The position numbers and the translations under genes were made by a program. DNA of 64,000 nucleotides from Brachionus plicatilis (lineage: Eukaryota; Rotifera; Eurotatoria; Ploima; Brachionidae), in assembly GCA_010279815.1 (NCBI GenBank), contig QEOQ01000092.1:1409853-1473852 (forward strand). The letters run 5' to 3'. The notes beneath the pieces are model-generated. The model was not told the DNA's origin and made no database searches. It saw nothing but the letters and a program-made list of their open reading frames with translations. Shown here in pieces: positions 28,131-42,546 of this stretch. Position 1 is the first letter of the stretch. Each line of letters starts with the position of its first letter.

Positions 28131-30968
28131 AAATTATTTAAATTTTTTTCCAATTAAATAAAAAAAATTTTAAAAGTAATCTGAGTAAAATTTAGCAATC
28201 AAACAAGTTAAAATTATTCTGATAATTAACTTCATAAAATGCCTAAGCTTTAATTATTTAGTAGATTTTCTTACAATCATTAGATCTCAAAATTCAATCG
28301 AACAAAGATTAGGAAGAAATTGAAATAATACATAAAGTTTTCTAATTCTGATAGCGTTTAAACAAAATTGATATCTCAACATTGTCTTGGAAAATTTCCT
28401 TCTTTGTTGCTGTTCAATGACAGAGAGCCCAATGAAAAGATCAAAAAAAGTTGTTTCAAAAGTTGTTTTTTTTTCAAAAGTGTTTCTAGAAATTTTTCTC
28501 ATTTATTTTCTGTTGGAACAGCGTGTTTCATTGATAACATTTTACAATATTTTATAATTGTAATTATTGTTTATTAAAATTTAAAGTTTTGTAGTTTACA
28601 AAATTCCAATAAAAAAAATTTGAGTCACTTCTTGATCTTGAATTAATATTAATAAATGCTTGCTGTCAGAATTCTTTACCATGAATTGACGCAAAATTTA
28701 GTTAACAAAATAGCAAGGCAATTGTAAGTTAAATTCTAATATTAACTTACAATTTAATAATAAAATATTTGTTATTATTAATTTTTTATTGCTATTAGGA
28801 TTCAACATAGTTTCTTCTAAGTAAAACCTGTCAGAATATTTCTAAGAGCTAAATCCTCTGTAAATATAGATCTAGAACTAGCCTTAAACATAGTTGTTGA
28901 ACTTAAAATTATTCTTTTAGATTTAAATTTTGATCCGTTCATATTCATTATTTTGGAGGCTATTTTTTTATTCTGATAGATTAAAGAAAATAATTTCTTT
29001 AGCTTTCTGCATGCTTCACAAGGAAGTTGAGAAAAAAAGTTTTATAACTCTTGCGTTTCTAAGCATCTAAACATCTTGAAATTAAAGTCTTTGTTATTTT
29101 TATTATTATTTTTTTTAAAATAGATTAAAATAAAGATTTAAAAATAAAACCAGTTAAATAAAGCATGTATTTCATTTAAAAATTTTTAATGATTCCTTCT
29201 TTTTTTTGAATGGGAATTCATCATCATGAATTGAGCGCTCTCTGAAATAACGCGATCAAAATAGAAATTGGATCTTTAAATAAACTGAGAAGAAACAGTC
29301 TAGATAAAAATTATATTATTGATTTTATTATTGCTCTTTAGCTTCTTCCTAGGCCATGTCGATCTCTTGTGTATAATATTTAATGTATCATTTAGTTTAA
29401 ACTACATACCCAAGAAATTGAAGTTGGCATTTTTCATTCCTATCTAATTAGTACTATAAAAAGGAAAGTGTTGTGTGAGGTGTTTACAGCTAAACTAGTT
29501 TTTTGGCGCCATTTTAAGTTTGAACGAAGGATAATGCCATGATCACGCTCTTTATCTATATACGGCCAACTTTTTGGCGGGTAGTCATTCGGCCGGTCAG
29601 CTTAACGGTCTAAATTTTTGACCGCAAATAACTGTCCGTGAAATGGACCGGTTCGATCTGATCGCATCAAACACTATTTCGAATCAAGATATATCGAATA
29701 TCCAACTCGATTGTGTAATTGCTACCCAGTAATTTCTTCTTTTTTTCCTAAACTATCAAATATTTAAACATGCCTTACCTCTAGTTATTTCAACATATAG
29801 TTTTTAATTTTCTTTAGACTTATTTATACTTTTTTCTTTAATTTTTATTTATTTTTTTATATTCTGAAGGAGGATTAGCTCGGTTCAGATAAACAAATAA
29901 ATAAATAAAAAATGGACGACACTCAGTAAAAAACCAATTTATTTATTCATTTTTTTTGAAACTACAGCGGTTCTCGGCAAATGTGGGCCATGGCCATTCC
30001 CATTAAAAGCCACTCGAGAGTACTGATAAAGAGCATTATCTGGGCATTTATCCGTTGTCAAACAAAGTGGTAGACACCTGTCGTCGGCTGAAATAATTTA
30101 AATAGACAACAAGAGCCGTTTCAAAAGAAAATTGAAGATTTTTTCTTGGCAAAATAAACATATTTAGTATTTATTTAGGCATTATATACTAAAATGGCTC
30201 TTAATAATTAATAATATTAAGAATAATGCAATTTTGACAAAATATTTTCAAAAAAAGTTAAAATAAATCTTTTTAAATGCCAGTCTCGTTTTTAAAGTAT
30301 AAAAAAATTTAGTTCAAAAATTAGATGTCTAGATTTGTAAAGGGTAACAAGCTATACTCGTAAATTACGACGTTTTCAGGGTAGCGCTCTGACGCCAACC
30401 GTTACTCAAAGAGAAGAAAATTTTCTTTCAATGTGGACATTCAAAAAAAGTGTTGATCATAAAATCATTAAGCCTTTCACTGTGCTTTGCTTTTGACACA
30501 ATCTAAGATAAAATAATGGATCTCCTTACAAAAGAAAATCGATCAATTATAAGTAAATTAAAATGTTAATAAATTATAGGTTATAATATCAAAATTTTTT
30601 GTTTTTATCAAAACTGCTTATAAGATCAATTCTAAATAAAATCGAATTTATTGAATTTGTTAACTGTGCAAATAAAAAAGCTAATTATAATGGATATATT
30701 TATTTTTTATTTTAATTTGTTTTAGTAAATTTTTTATATTTTGTTTTAAAATAAGAAAAATTTTAAATTTTATTTTATTTTAGCAGTTTTTTTTTAAATT
30801 ACGATGAAATTATGAAATTTTTAATTGGGAAAGAAAAAAAAAGAAAAAATTACAAATTAAAAAAGTTTATTAAAAGAAATGATACCAAAAACTATATTTT
30901 GACAATGCATTTTTGATTGTACAACATAGAAGAGAACAATTTTATAGAAAAAAATGAGTTAAAAATTG
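28131..30968. other. spacer with unexplained coding-like blocks
   Basis: This spacer lies between the convergent zinc-finger gene and Netrin. Most is AT-rich. Three islands stand out: an 86-codon minus-strand frame with one internal TAA at 28817-29074, a GC-richer segment at 29495-29720, and another at 29960-30110. None could be assigned to a family. They may be decayed mobile DNA. Confidence 0.45.
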
Positions 30969-33900
30969 CTAATTAATAAGCTTATTACATCTTCGATTTA
31001 AAAATCTTTTAACTCGTTTGAAATTTTTTAGTTTCCATTCTCTTATTTCAAAATTTTTTTGTACAACCCAGTCTTCATTAAATTTTATCATGGAGTCTGA
31101 ATTTAAATTATTATTCGAAAATGATGAAGCAAAATCAAATGAGAAATTTTTATTTTTTGAATATTTCATTAAATCTTGACTTTTTATTATAATCAAATAA
31201 TTCTTATTAGGAATGATTTTTGGGCAACTGCAATTTAGAAAATCTTCCTTAAAATAAAGCGATATTTCCATATTTTTTTTTAATGATAAGTCTATTTCAA
31301 TATTTGTTTTCAACACGCTGAGGATTTTTGCACGAAATTTTTTAAATTCTCTATTTGAGTTTACAGATTCATCATAAATGGTTTCTCCTGCACTGTTGAT
31401 TTTCAACACGATTACTAAGATATTTTATTTTAGAAAAAAAAATTATCTTTTTATTTACTCATTTTAAAAATTACCTAGATCTGATTTACACAAATCCAAT
31501 ATTTTCAATTTTTTTGATTTAATTTTACAGTATTCACACCTTTTTTCAAATCTTAAAGCTTTTGGATATGAATATTGATGAGCAATGTTATTCTTCTTAT
31601 CATATGTCAAAGATAGTGGTGCAGTGGTTGTGGATGGAACAGTAAGAAATTTTCTGAATTCTATGTAAAATTAAAAAAAAGATGGTTTAAAAATTTTAAA
31701 TTAAAAATACCAATGCAAGGAATGATTGCTGAATTTGTTTGTAAAAAACCTTTCTTACATCGATCGCACTTTAATCCGGCAACTCCTACTTTGCATGGAC
31801 ATTGGCCTGTATTTTGGTTGCAAACTTTTCCTGATGACCCAATCATGTGACAACTGCATTCTGTAATACAAGTTTTAATAGTAAATTGAGAATAAAGTTA
31901 ATGGTTAAATTGTTATAAAAGATAATATCTGTTTAAAATATTTTTTTACCTTGACACGCTTTATTATCTGACATTGAATAAGCGAAATTTCTGTAGTACC
32001 CTTGCGCACAATAGTGACAAAACCTTCCTGCTGTGTTATGCTTACAATTAATGCATACTCCTCCACTTTTGCGACCAGAGAGGAGATAAAGTTCTTTATT
32101 AAAGCGACATTGATTTGAATGATTGTTACAATTACAAGCTATTTATTTTTAAATTATAAGCTTTTTGAGAAATGGTAATAAATTTGTCGTAATCAAAACA
32201 ACAATTTAAAGTTTAATCATTAACATTTCAAATTATAAAAGATTATCTTATCTAATAATATGAACTGCTCTTTAATGAATTTTATATCGTAGCCGTAGCA
32301 TTGCGAACGACATAAAATTGAAAGAAATTCAGTTCTATATGATTTTAAATTTTAAGTGTAGTAGTTTTAGAAAAGCATATTTTTTTTTATTTATATTTGA
32401 ATAAAACTACTATTTTGTTTGTTCTTCTTGTTTTACAAAACATATTAGATTTTTCAATTTTGTTTAAATTTATTCAGAAAAAAATACTTTTAAATATAAT
32501 TTGTTTATAAATTTTCAGTCAAAAATGGAAAACATTTTTTATTTTTTCAAATTGTTGTTTAATAAAATTAAATATACTTACCGACACATTCATTTGCATC
32601 TCGTGTGGTGCCTCGAGCCCATGGTCTATCATAATGAAATGGTAGACATCTTTCACACTCTATTCCAGCTGTATTATGTTTGCAGTCACATTGATATTTT
32701 CCATCTCTTAAAACAAATTTAATTTCATTAAAATTTTTTCAAAATTATTTCTTTCTCCAAAATTGCGTTCAAATTTAAATTAGATTTTGAAGAGAAATGA
32801 AAAAAGATAAATTAACCATTTAAAGAAAGTTCTATCATTGAATTTCTAAACGAAAAAAAAATTTGGAAAAAAATTAAAAACTATTTATTTGAAAAAAGCC
32901 AATAAAAGGCGCTAAATACCATATTAATGAAAAAATTATTTTTTATAAGTGTATCATTGATAAAATGTAAATTTTGTCGGCTTTCCACTTTAAATTCCTG
33001 TTTAAGCTCATAATTTATTCATTTATTTATTTTGACAATTTTTTTAAACTGACAAATTGTACGAAAATTGTTTTATTTTAAATAAAAATCAAACTTAAAA
33101 ACAGATCAGTGATGGTTTCTCATATTAACTGATTGTAATTGAATATATATAAAACATAAAATCTGAAATATCCAGAATTGAACAAAAAAAGAATGACCTT
33201 TTTAATATGTTTATTTAACAATAAAATTTACAAAAAAAAAAGGAATTTAATGAAATTTTTGAGATTATGAAATAAATTTCGCCCGCTTTTAATTATTGCA
33301 CTCAAAGAATGAATCAAGAATTAATATTTATTAACTTATCTTTAACTACAAGAGTTAACATTTTCCTGGGTAAATTTAAAATACCTGATTCATTTTTGAT
33401 TAAGATTTTTTTTATTACCATAGATCGCAAAATAATGATTCATTAAAGTAGGAGTTGAGTGTAATTTCTTTAATGCGATCTTAAAGAGCAGATTGTTTTT
33501 GTTTGATTTAAATTAAAAACACTTAAGTATACTTATATTTTGTCTATGAATTGTAAGCTACTTGAATAAATCCGCAAACGTTTTCAACAATTATAAAAAA
33601 TAACAAGTTTTAATATTTAGGAAAAAATGAGTTTTTTGGGGCAAAAAAGAATTTTTTATGATATTTCAAGTAATTAAATAAAAAAGAAACCTGTTTAAAA
33701 TGCAGCGTGATGCATGTCCATTGCATTTGCATCTTCCACCAATGGCAACTTCCGATACAGCCGTATAGAAATATCCTAAATTGTTTATTTGACTGTAAAG
33801 TTCTCTTGATTGTTTATTTCTTTGGTTTTTATTTCTATATTGAGATTCATTAATTAAATTATGATGTAAATTTTTATTTAATGAAGGCGACAAAAGTCGA

Positions 33901-34655
33901 GTGAACACAATTTTTATATCAGTTGCAGTGACCCAGTCATGTAATACAGGACTCTTGTCAAAATCATGAAATGATGGACGCCCATCCAAAGTACTGAAAC
34001 CAATTCGATTTAAATTATATTTTGATGATATTAAATGACTATCTGAACATATAGCTTCTTGTTCATTAGACTGTGTAACTTTGGCTCTTAGTGGTCGATT
34101 GTACACTTTCTGGCATTCGCTTGAATAATATTGAAATGGAATCCATGTCTTGCCATGATCCATGCTTTTGAAAATTGCTAAAGAATCTGGCTTTAATTGA
34201 GTACAAAATTCTAGACTGATGTATGTTAATTCATACTTTTTACCAAAAGAAATCGTAATTGATAAATTTGAAATTGCGTATGGCTCATAAACTGGAGCCG
34301 AAACCCAACATGTTTGATTTGTTCGCTCTAAATCGGTTAGATGAAAAGCGTTAGGAACAAATGGTTCGTTCTTGGAATCACAAATCGAGCAATGTATCCT
34401 TGGTATTGTAGACTTTTGATGAAAATTGTTTGGCTGGATGCAATATTTTATGGGAGGTGAGCCACATGTAGATGACACAATTGGTATTTTTTTGAATGCA
34501 ACATTTTCAAAATTAGGAATGCATCGCTTTGCTTGACTAGTAATACTATCATAGCAAGGATCTATTTCTTCGAAAGATCTCGAAATGGCATATTTTTCGT
34601 AAGATTTAGCTAACAAATTTAGGTTCATAAAAACTAGAAACACAATTAAGATCAT
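30969..34655 (-). CDS. NTN1: Netrin
   Basis: Six exons (34655-33691, 32706-32582, 32138-31950, 31860-31711, 31660-31475, 31414-30969) join in phase to 686 residues. The order is: signal peptide ([16 protein letters not shown]); laminin N-terminal domain ([45 protein letters not shown]); three laminin-type EGF repeats ([54 protein letters not shown]); a Ser/Thr-Pro linker; and a basic C-terminal netrin (NTR/C345C) module with CSCPKI and a [11 protein letters not shown] end. Netrins are secreted axon-guidance cues acting through DCC/UNC-40 and UNC5. Vertebrate netrin-1 has 604 residues. All expected cysteine landmarks I checked are present. The gene symbol denotes the family; a 1:1 orthology was not tested. 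Confidence 0.97.
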
Positions 34656-37600
34656 GCTTTTTATTCAATTTAGATATTGAATATTTTTTTTTCAGTTAAA
34701 GTGTTCAAAATATCTATAATTAGCTAAGAAAAAAACTAGATAAAAAATTAATATATAAAACTTCAGGATAATATGCAGAAAAAAAAACAAATACTAAAAA
34801 ATTAATTTTTTTTTCAAATATAGATCTATTCTGAATAGAATGGAGATTTGAAAAAAAATAAAAATAAAAAGGCGTGCTCTGGCAAATTACCCAATTGAAT
34901 TTTCTTAAATTTTTCAAAAATCTATAAATACATTTAGTCTCTCAAATAAGCTATAACCTGAATTCAATCTCTATCATTTAAATTTACCGAAGGGCCTTAA
35001 CAAGTGTCAATTAATTAGAAATATTTCAATATTTTAAATGTCCAATATTGAAAAATTAATTTCAAATTTCGGGTTTTACCTGTCTTTGTTTTGATTGATA
35101 GATTAATTAAGATTTAATTGTTCTTGTGTTCTGTTTTTGGTATTCTATAAAATTTATTAAAAATATAATATATTCAATACAATGATTTCCCAAAAACGAA
35201 TCATTCATTTTAATTGAAAAACAAATTTTTGAATGATATATAATTTAATAAGAAAATGACAAAAAATTAATTAATATTTTTATTTATTACTAAAAATAAA
35301 AGAGTTTCACAAGAAAATCTCAAGATAAAACGATTTCGTTTTTTAAATGACACTCAAAATTTTAAATATGAGTTTTATTAAAATTAAAAAATGAAAATGA
35401 AAATTGAAACCCTATTTTCATAGAAAGAAAATGATTTATTTAGTGATCTCAAATTCAAAGGTATTAGATATCGATAACTTATCCGCATATGATCGTTAAA
35501 TTTTTTAAAAAATAATTAATAAACAATGTTTTGCAATCTAATAATAAGCAGCATAATTATTTTACTTAATAAATATATTTATTGGTTTTGACCAATCTTT
35601 AATTCTTGTAGAATTGATTTATCTTCTTGGAATGATTCTAAAAATTTTTCTTTAAAATATTTAGTCTGAAATCCAAATCTAATAAAATGAAAGAAATTAA
35701 AAAATTAACCAATATATTTGTTTTGATGAAATTGATTTATATATGAAAACTAAAGATTTTGAAAAGCAAATGAGAATTTTAAATCCATGAAAAATCTTAA
35801 AATTCGAACCGAAACTAAAATTAAACGAAAATTAATTTGCTAAAAAGAATAAATTTAAAATTGCATATCAATTTTTATGCTTATTTTCCATTTTTGATGC
35901 TAATCTTAATTTTATTTTTTAAACTAAGAAACCATAAACTGTAAATAATTTGACACTTATTAATTTTTTATCCAAATTTCTCAGATGCTTAATTTTTTTT
36001 TCTAATTACTTTTTGATATTTTTATTTTAAATATTCAAAAGTTTAATGTGATTATTTGAGAACTTTTTGAGAATAAAAAATTGAAAGAAAATAATAATTT
36101 TAGAGAAACAAAGAAGAGAAGATTCTTTTGAACGAGTCAAATAAGTTAATTCAAAACAAAATGTTTTTTAAAAATTTAGATCTTTTTAGCTTTGTCTTAT
36201 GATTAAAGACATATTAATATATTACACTCAGAATAAAAAATCTGCAATATATATGTCAAAGTCTGATGACATATTTCTTGAAACTAATCTTTTTATCCTA
36301 GTTATTTATAAATTTCGAATGGCTAATTTTTTTTCTGATGATAATCCCGTTTCTAAAAGAAAATATATTTATTTCAAAACTTAAGATTCAAAGTTTTTAA
36401 TAACAAGATATAAGTAACATTCTGACAAAAAAGACGAGTGAAATTAATTGTCACACTTAAACAGCAATTAAACTCTTTTTGAACATTGAGATTAATGTTT
36501 GAATAGAAAAGAATTTAAAACCTAAAATATTTACAAATACAGAGAACATTTAGCAATAAAAAATACTTTGTGTTTATGAAATTTCAGGAAATATATTTTC
36601 AAATATTTGATACTAATTTAAGAGCTATTTTAATAATTATTATTTTTTTTAAACTTTTTTAATTCATAAAATTTCTAATAAACAACTTTAGAAATTTTAA
36701 TAAATATTCTAATAGACTATGCATTTCAAAACAAATAAAAAATATTTTTTCCTTTATCATTCAAAATATTATTTTTGATTTTACGTTAAAAAAAAGTATT
36801 AGTAATCCTAGATTTTTGTTCAAATAAATTTTTAATTCGATTTATAATAATTAGTTTTTCCTAGTATTTTATTTAAACCTCTCTTTCTCTATTCTATTTA
36901 AATCGCCTTATTTTTTTTAATTGACATTTTTTAGTGATTTAAATACCATTTTGATTGCTTATTTATTTATTATTAAAATAATAATAAGTGTCGTTAAATA
37001 ACTCTATCGTATTTTTAGCTGTCGCTTAAAACAAAGATGATTACTAAGAGATTAAATGAAATCCTTGAATTTTTTTGTCATCTGTTGTTAATTCAAGATC
37101 TTTTTTGAGTTCTTTTTCAAAAACTATTCGGCATTTTAGAAATCGAAAAATTCAAGTTTAATACATTTTTAACTAATAGTCTATCATTGATCTTATTTTC
37201 GTTATAAAAATTCTAGAATAAAATTTTATTGATCTTTTTTAAATCCAAATTTATTATAAAAATAAAATTGAATTTCTAGAATTTCCAAAAATCTTATCCT
37301 TAAAGAATCTTGTCATTTTTATTTGTAAAAGTAGCTATCGTAAAATTTAAAAGGACAATTTTTTTTTTTTAATAATTTTCATGATATGAAAAAGAAAGCA
37401 AGTATGTTAATAGACTTAATAAAATTTAATCATTTAATTTAATCAAGCAAATAAATTTTAACTTTTTTTTTCTATTTTTTTAACACTAGAAGCACGAAAT
37501 ATTTTTGTTTTTTTTTCAATCTGAAAATATTATAAAAAATTTTAAATTAATCTTAAAGAGTGATAATTTTTTTTAAAGAATAAAATAAAATCTTCATACT

Positions 37601-38179
37601 TTAAAAAAGATTTATTCATCTAAAAATATTTTCAAAATAATCGAGGATTTAAAACTTTTTCAAACGAGTCAATATGACTCGATTTTTTAGAGATCACTTG
37701 TTAATTTTTTAAAAATGCTGAAAAATTTTTTTCATCTTGCCGAATATTTTAAATTTACAAACTTCACACTGAAACATTGGTTTGAAATTTCAAAATTAAA
37801 ATTTTTAAATCATTTATTAAGTTATTTCAAATTGAAGAATATAAATATTATATTTTGATATAAGCCAAGCCTTAAAATAAAAAATGAATTCTTATCAGAA
37901 TGTTCTATATTCTTTTATTTTAAATCTCATTTTCTCTAATGATAGAGATACTTTTGCGATTCTTGAGTTTTTAACTTATAAAATGAACTAACTTATAAAA
38001 AATTTCAGATGGAAAATTTTAGATATTAAATAAAAATTGATGTTTGAATGGAGAAGCAATTAAGCAACTATTATATCTCGCTTGAGTTTCTAAATTTTAG
38101 TTATTTTTTATTCACAAAAATATTTTTAAATTAAAAATAAATTTTTAATATCTAGTAATTTTTTAAAAATTAATAAAAA
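34656..38179. other. 3.5-kb AT-rich spacer
   Basis: This spacer covers the 5' flank of Netrin and the 3' flank of ZNF830. It is uniformly AT-rich with many stops in all frames. No exon, RNA or transposon was recognised. Confidence 0.5.
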
Positions 38180-38998
38180 TTAGCATCTTTTTTTGGTTTG
38201 TAAAGTAATGCTTAAAAAGTTTTCCAGGTCAACATCAGAGTCGTCTTTATCTGAATCTTTGTCTAATTCTGTATTAGTAGATTTTTTAAATTCTATTTTA
38301 TTTTTCAATAATTCTTCTCGTTTGTTATGGAAACTTTCTATTTTTTCCCATCGAAAAATAAGTTCATCTACTTCTTCTAATTCTCGTCCAACATCTCTCA
38401 TTTTTTCATCTTTCGAATTATCCAGTTCTGATTTCGATTCTTCCATTTGAATTAATCGCTTAAATTCATCATACTGACTATTTAAATCCTGTGTTTTATT
38501 TACACCACGAACTCTATCATCTATACAACGATCATCATAAAATCCTTCTGGTAGAAAACCTGATATAACTTCAGCAGGCTTCACAAATTGTGATGTTCTT
38601 GAATCATTTTTTATTTCGGACATTGTCTCAAACTTTTGCTTTTTGATTTCTTTTTCATCTTTATTCAAACTAGTGTAATTTGTTTGTTTTTCATTTAAGC
38701 TTTCAGAAATATTTCGTTTATTTGCTCGACTATCTTTGACGGATTCAATCGATTCACAATTTTCTTCATCGATCTTGTTTTTTAATTTTATTTTATTTTC
38801 TAGATGCATTTTTGAAACCAAATGCTTATTCCACAGAAGTTCATTTTTGATTGATTGATTGCAAATAATACAAGAAAGCTGTCCGATTGAGTTGTACCTT
38901 GCAAATGCAGAATTTATCCTTTGACTTTTGCCAGCTGAAAAATTTGAAAATAAGTTTATCTTTTTATCGATATTTTTTGTTTCATTTTTTAATTCCAT
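38180..38998 (-). CDS. ZNF830: ZNF830 (OMCG1/CCDC16)
   Basis: A single-exon 272-residue protein. Residues ~27-66 contain NSAFARYNSIGQLSCIIC and H....H, the single C2H2 finger with the conserved FARYN preceding motif of ZNF830. A conserved LPEGFYDD...D.RVRGV segment follows in the middle, then a coiled-coil with EEVDELIFRWEKIE, and an acidic DKDDSDVDLENFLS tail. This matches the human protein in order. ZNF830 is a spliceosome-associated nuclear protein needed for cell survival in the early mouse embryo. It is shorter than human (372). It lies head to head with PSMC5. Confidence 0.9.
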   Translation of the reverse strand: MELKNETKNIDKKINLFSNFSAGKSQRINSAFARYNSIGQLSCIICNQSIKNELLWNKHLVSKMHLENKIKLKNKIDEENCESIESVKDSRANKRNISESLNEKQTNYTSLNKDEKEIKKQKFETMSEIKNDSRTSQFVKPAEVISGFLPEGFYDDRCIDDRVRGVNKTQDLNSQYDEFKRLIQMEESKSELDNSKDEKMRDVGRELEEVDELIFRWEKIESFHNKREELLKNKIEFKKSTNTELDKDSDKDDSDVDLENFLSITLQTKKRC

Positions 38999-39361
38999 TT
39001 TGCGAATTTTTTAAAAGTTATGTTATTTTTATTCTTGAATAAAAAACTTCAAATTTATGCTTTTAAAGTGACTCTTTAAAAATGTCTTAACTTAATTCAT
39101 AAATTTGAAATTAAATCAAATATTTTACATAATCAAAAAATCAACAAAATTTGCAATATTAGGTTAACTTTCAAATGAGCTATTAAATCTATTAAATGCA
39201 TGTTCATGATTTTTAAAACTATTAGTTTCAAATAAAATTCAAATTCGGTTTCGTCATTGTAGATTTTATTTAAAAAATCTGTCTTGGTCCAAGAGTATTA
39301 ATATTTTCTTTAAAATTTTTTTTTTTTATCATTCTTATTCTTTTTTTGAACAAACAGAAAA
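38999..39361. promoter_or_regulatory. ZNF830/PSMC5 intergenic promoter region
   Basis: The two genes diverge from this 363-bp AT-rich interval, which must hold both promoters. No specific motif is claimed. Confidence 0.45.
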
Positions 39362-40733
<1,372 letters not shown>

Positions 40734-42250
40734 AGAAAAAATTAAGTCTTACGATATCTATAATTGATTGAATAAAAATTTTAATTTATATAATTTAAAC
40801 TCAATTATTTGTGAACTATTATCAAATAAAATTTATTAACCCTTTAAATTTTATATTTGACACATTTCTTAATATCTATTTGTTTCAGTAAACATGCCTA
40901 TTATACTTGGTAATATGAACTAATCCAAAAGTTTTTTTTACTTTTCTAATTAATCATTAATACAAGTAATATCAAAATTAAAAAAAAATGTCTGATTATT
41001 TCAAATCGTTTTTCTATATGAATTCTAAAAAAAAGTTATTCCTTACTTGTAGTTAAAAAAAAATCAGAATAATCTAATAATTTTGAAGACTGAATTAAAT
41101 AAAGCTTTTCCAAAAACCAAAAAGTTTTAGAGACCAATACAAAAGGCTGGACTATATGAAAGAAAATGTGAAAAAATCAAATAAAGAGTAAAAAATATGG
41201 CAACGTTTAAAATTTTCTCAGATTTTTTTCAAATTTTAATAATTTTTTTCAATTAAAACTTGATAGTCTAGATATTAGTTAGTGATATAGTTCTAATTAA
41301 AACTTATGATTTTATATCAATTTAAATAATATTTCATTAGCCGTAAAAAAAAAAATACATCGATAAATAAATCAGATATTGTTAATAAAAAAATTTAAAA
41401 AAATTTAACTTAAATAAAAACAAAACGTTTATTTTATAATTTAAGTTTAGTAAGATTAATTTATTGACTCAACTTGTTTTATCGATTTGCTAATTAATTT
41501 AAGAACAAAATTTTAAATAAAAATTATTGCTTTTTTTCAAAATTTTTTATAAGTTAAAAATTTTTCAATGTTAAACATTAATACAAACAAATTTTGAAAC
41601 ACTTGAAAAAGTATCCGACGAATGTAGCTTGTAGGTGATTATTATTATATTTAGAGATATTTAAATTTATTTCAATTTAGCCTAAAAAGGCTTGAATATA
41701 ATTAATTAGAGTAACAAAATAATGTGGGTGTAAAAACAATTTCTTATTATTGTGGACTTTTCAATAAAAAATTTTTTAAAAAAAAATTTTATTGATTACA
41801 ATTGAGATTAGCATAAGGATGTGACTTATTTTTTTGCCATATTTTTTCAAAAAATAAAATAATTTGAATTCATAAAAATGAATAGACATTATAAATACAA
41901 AAATATACTTCACAGCTTTGAATTACTCGAATTTGATATTTTTCTTCTTTAAATTTGATAATTTGTGATCGGTGAAAAAACAAATTCAGTCAATTTAAAT
42001 TCGAAAATTGAAATTTAATCAGTAAAAGGATTTTTGAGCTACTAAATTTTGAAATTCAGATGAGTTTTAGAATTTTTATTTAATTTTAATTATTAAATAC
42101 AAAATAAGTTAAAAAAAAAGATATTTTTTAAATAGTTATCGAAAAATATAATATTTGATTTGTTGAAGAAATAAAATTGAACTATTAAAAAAAATGAAAC
42201 CGAAAAATACACATTCTCTTATATTAACTTATAAAATACAATATCATGAT
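40734..42250. other. AT-rich spacer
   Basis: Spacer between PSMC5 and the small secreted-peptide gene, which converge on it. No gene or repeat was recognised. Confidence 0.45.
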
Positions 42251-42546
42251 TTAATTATTTCCAATTAATAATAAAGAGACAAAAATCAAAATTGTTGAAA
42301 AATTAAGTTTTCCTGAGAAATTATGAGCATCTGTCGTTAGACCAAGAGTATCTTTATTTTCCATATTTGCAGCTATTGAATAAAATTAATTTAATTATTT
42401 TTTTTTTTTTTAATATTACTTGTTGAATTGTCAAAATTATCTGGTATTTTATCCGTTGAATTTGAATTTTCAGTGCTGTTTTGGATCTCAGATGAACATA
42501 AACTTACAAAGATGACCAAAATCATTAAAAAAATTAAGTTTCTCAT
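42251..42546 (-). CDS. small secreted, probably GPI-anchored glycopeptide
   Basis: Two exons (42546-42420 and 42372-42251) join in phase to 82 residues, across a 47-nt intron (donor gtaata, acceptor ttcaatag). The start chosen is the Met beginning MRNLIFLMILVIF; an in-frame Met 22 codons upstream would put a charged leader before the signal peptide. Residues 1-19 are a strong signal peptide ending in SLCSS. The mature middle is only ~45 residues, Asn/Ser/Thr/Asp-rich, with five N-glycosylation sequons (three NST, two NFS). The C-terminus is an uncharged hydrophobic tail (ILIFVSLLLIGNN) that fits a GPI-attachment signal. This layout resembles CD52-like mini-glycoproteins. I recognise no homologue; the gene call rests on splice signals and protein architecture. 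Confidence 0.6.

Noticed and set aside
36199..36384. 61-codon plus-strand frame
   Set aside because: Length and composition are expected by chance in this AT-rich spacer; no homology recognised.
38193..38450. 85-codon plus-strand frame opposite ZNF830
   Set aside because: Antisense shadow of the acidic, Ser-rich ZNF830 C-terminus.
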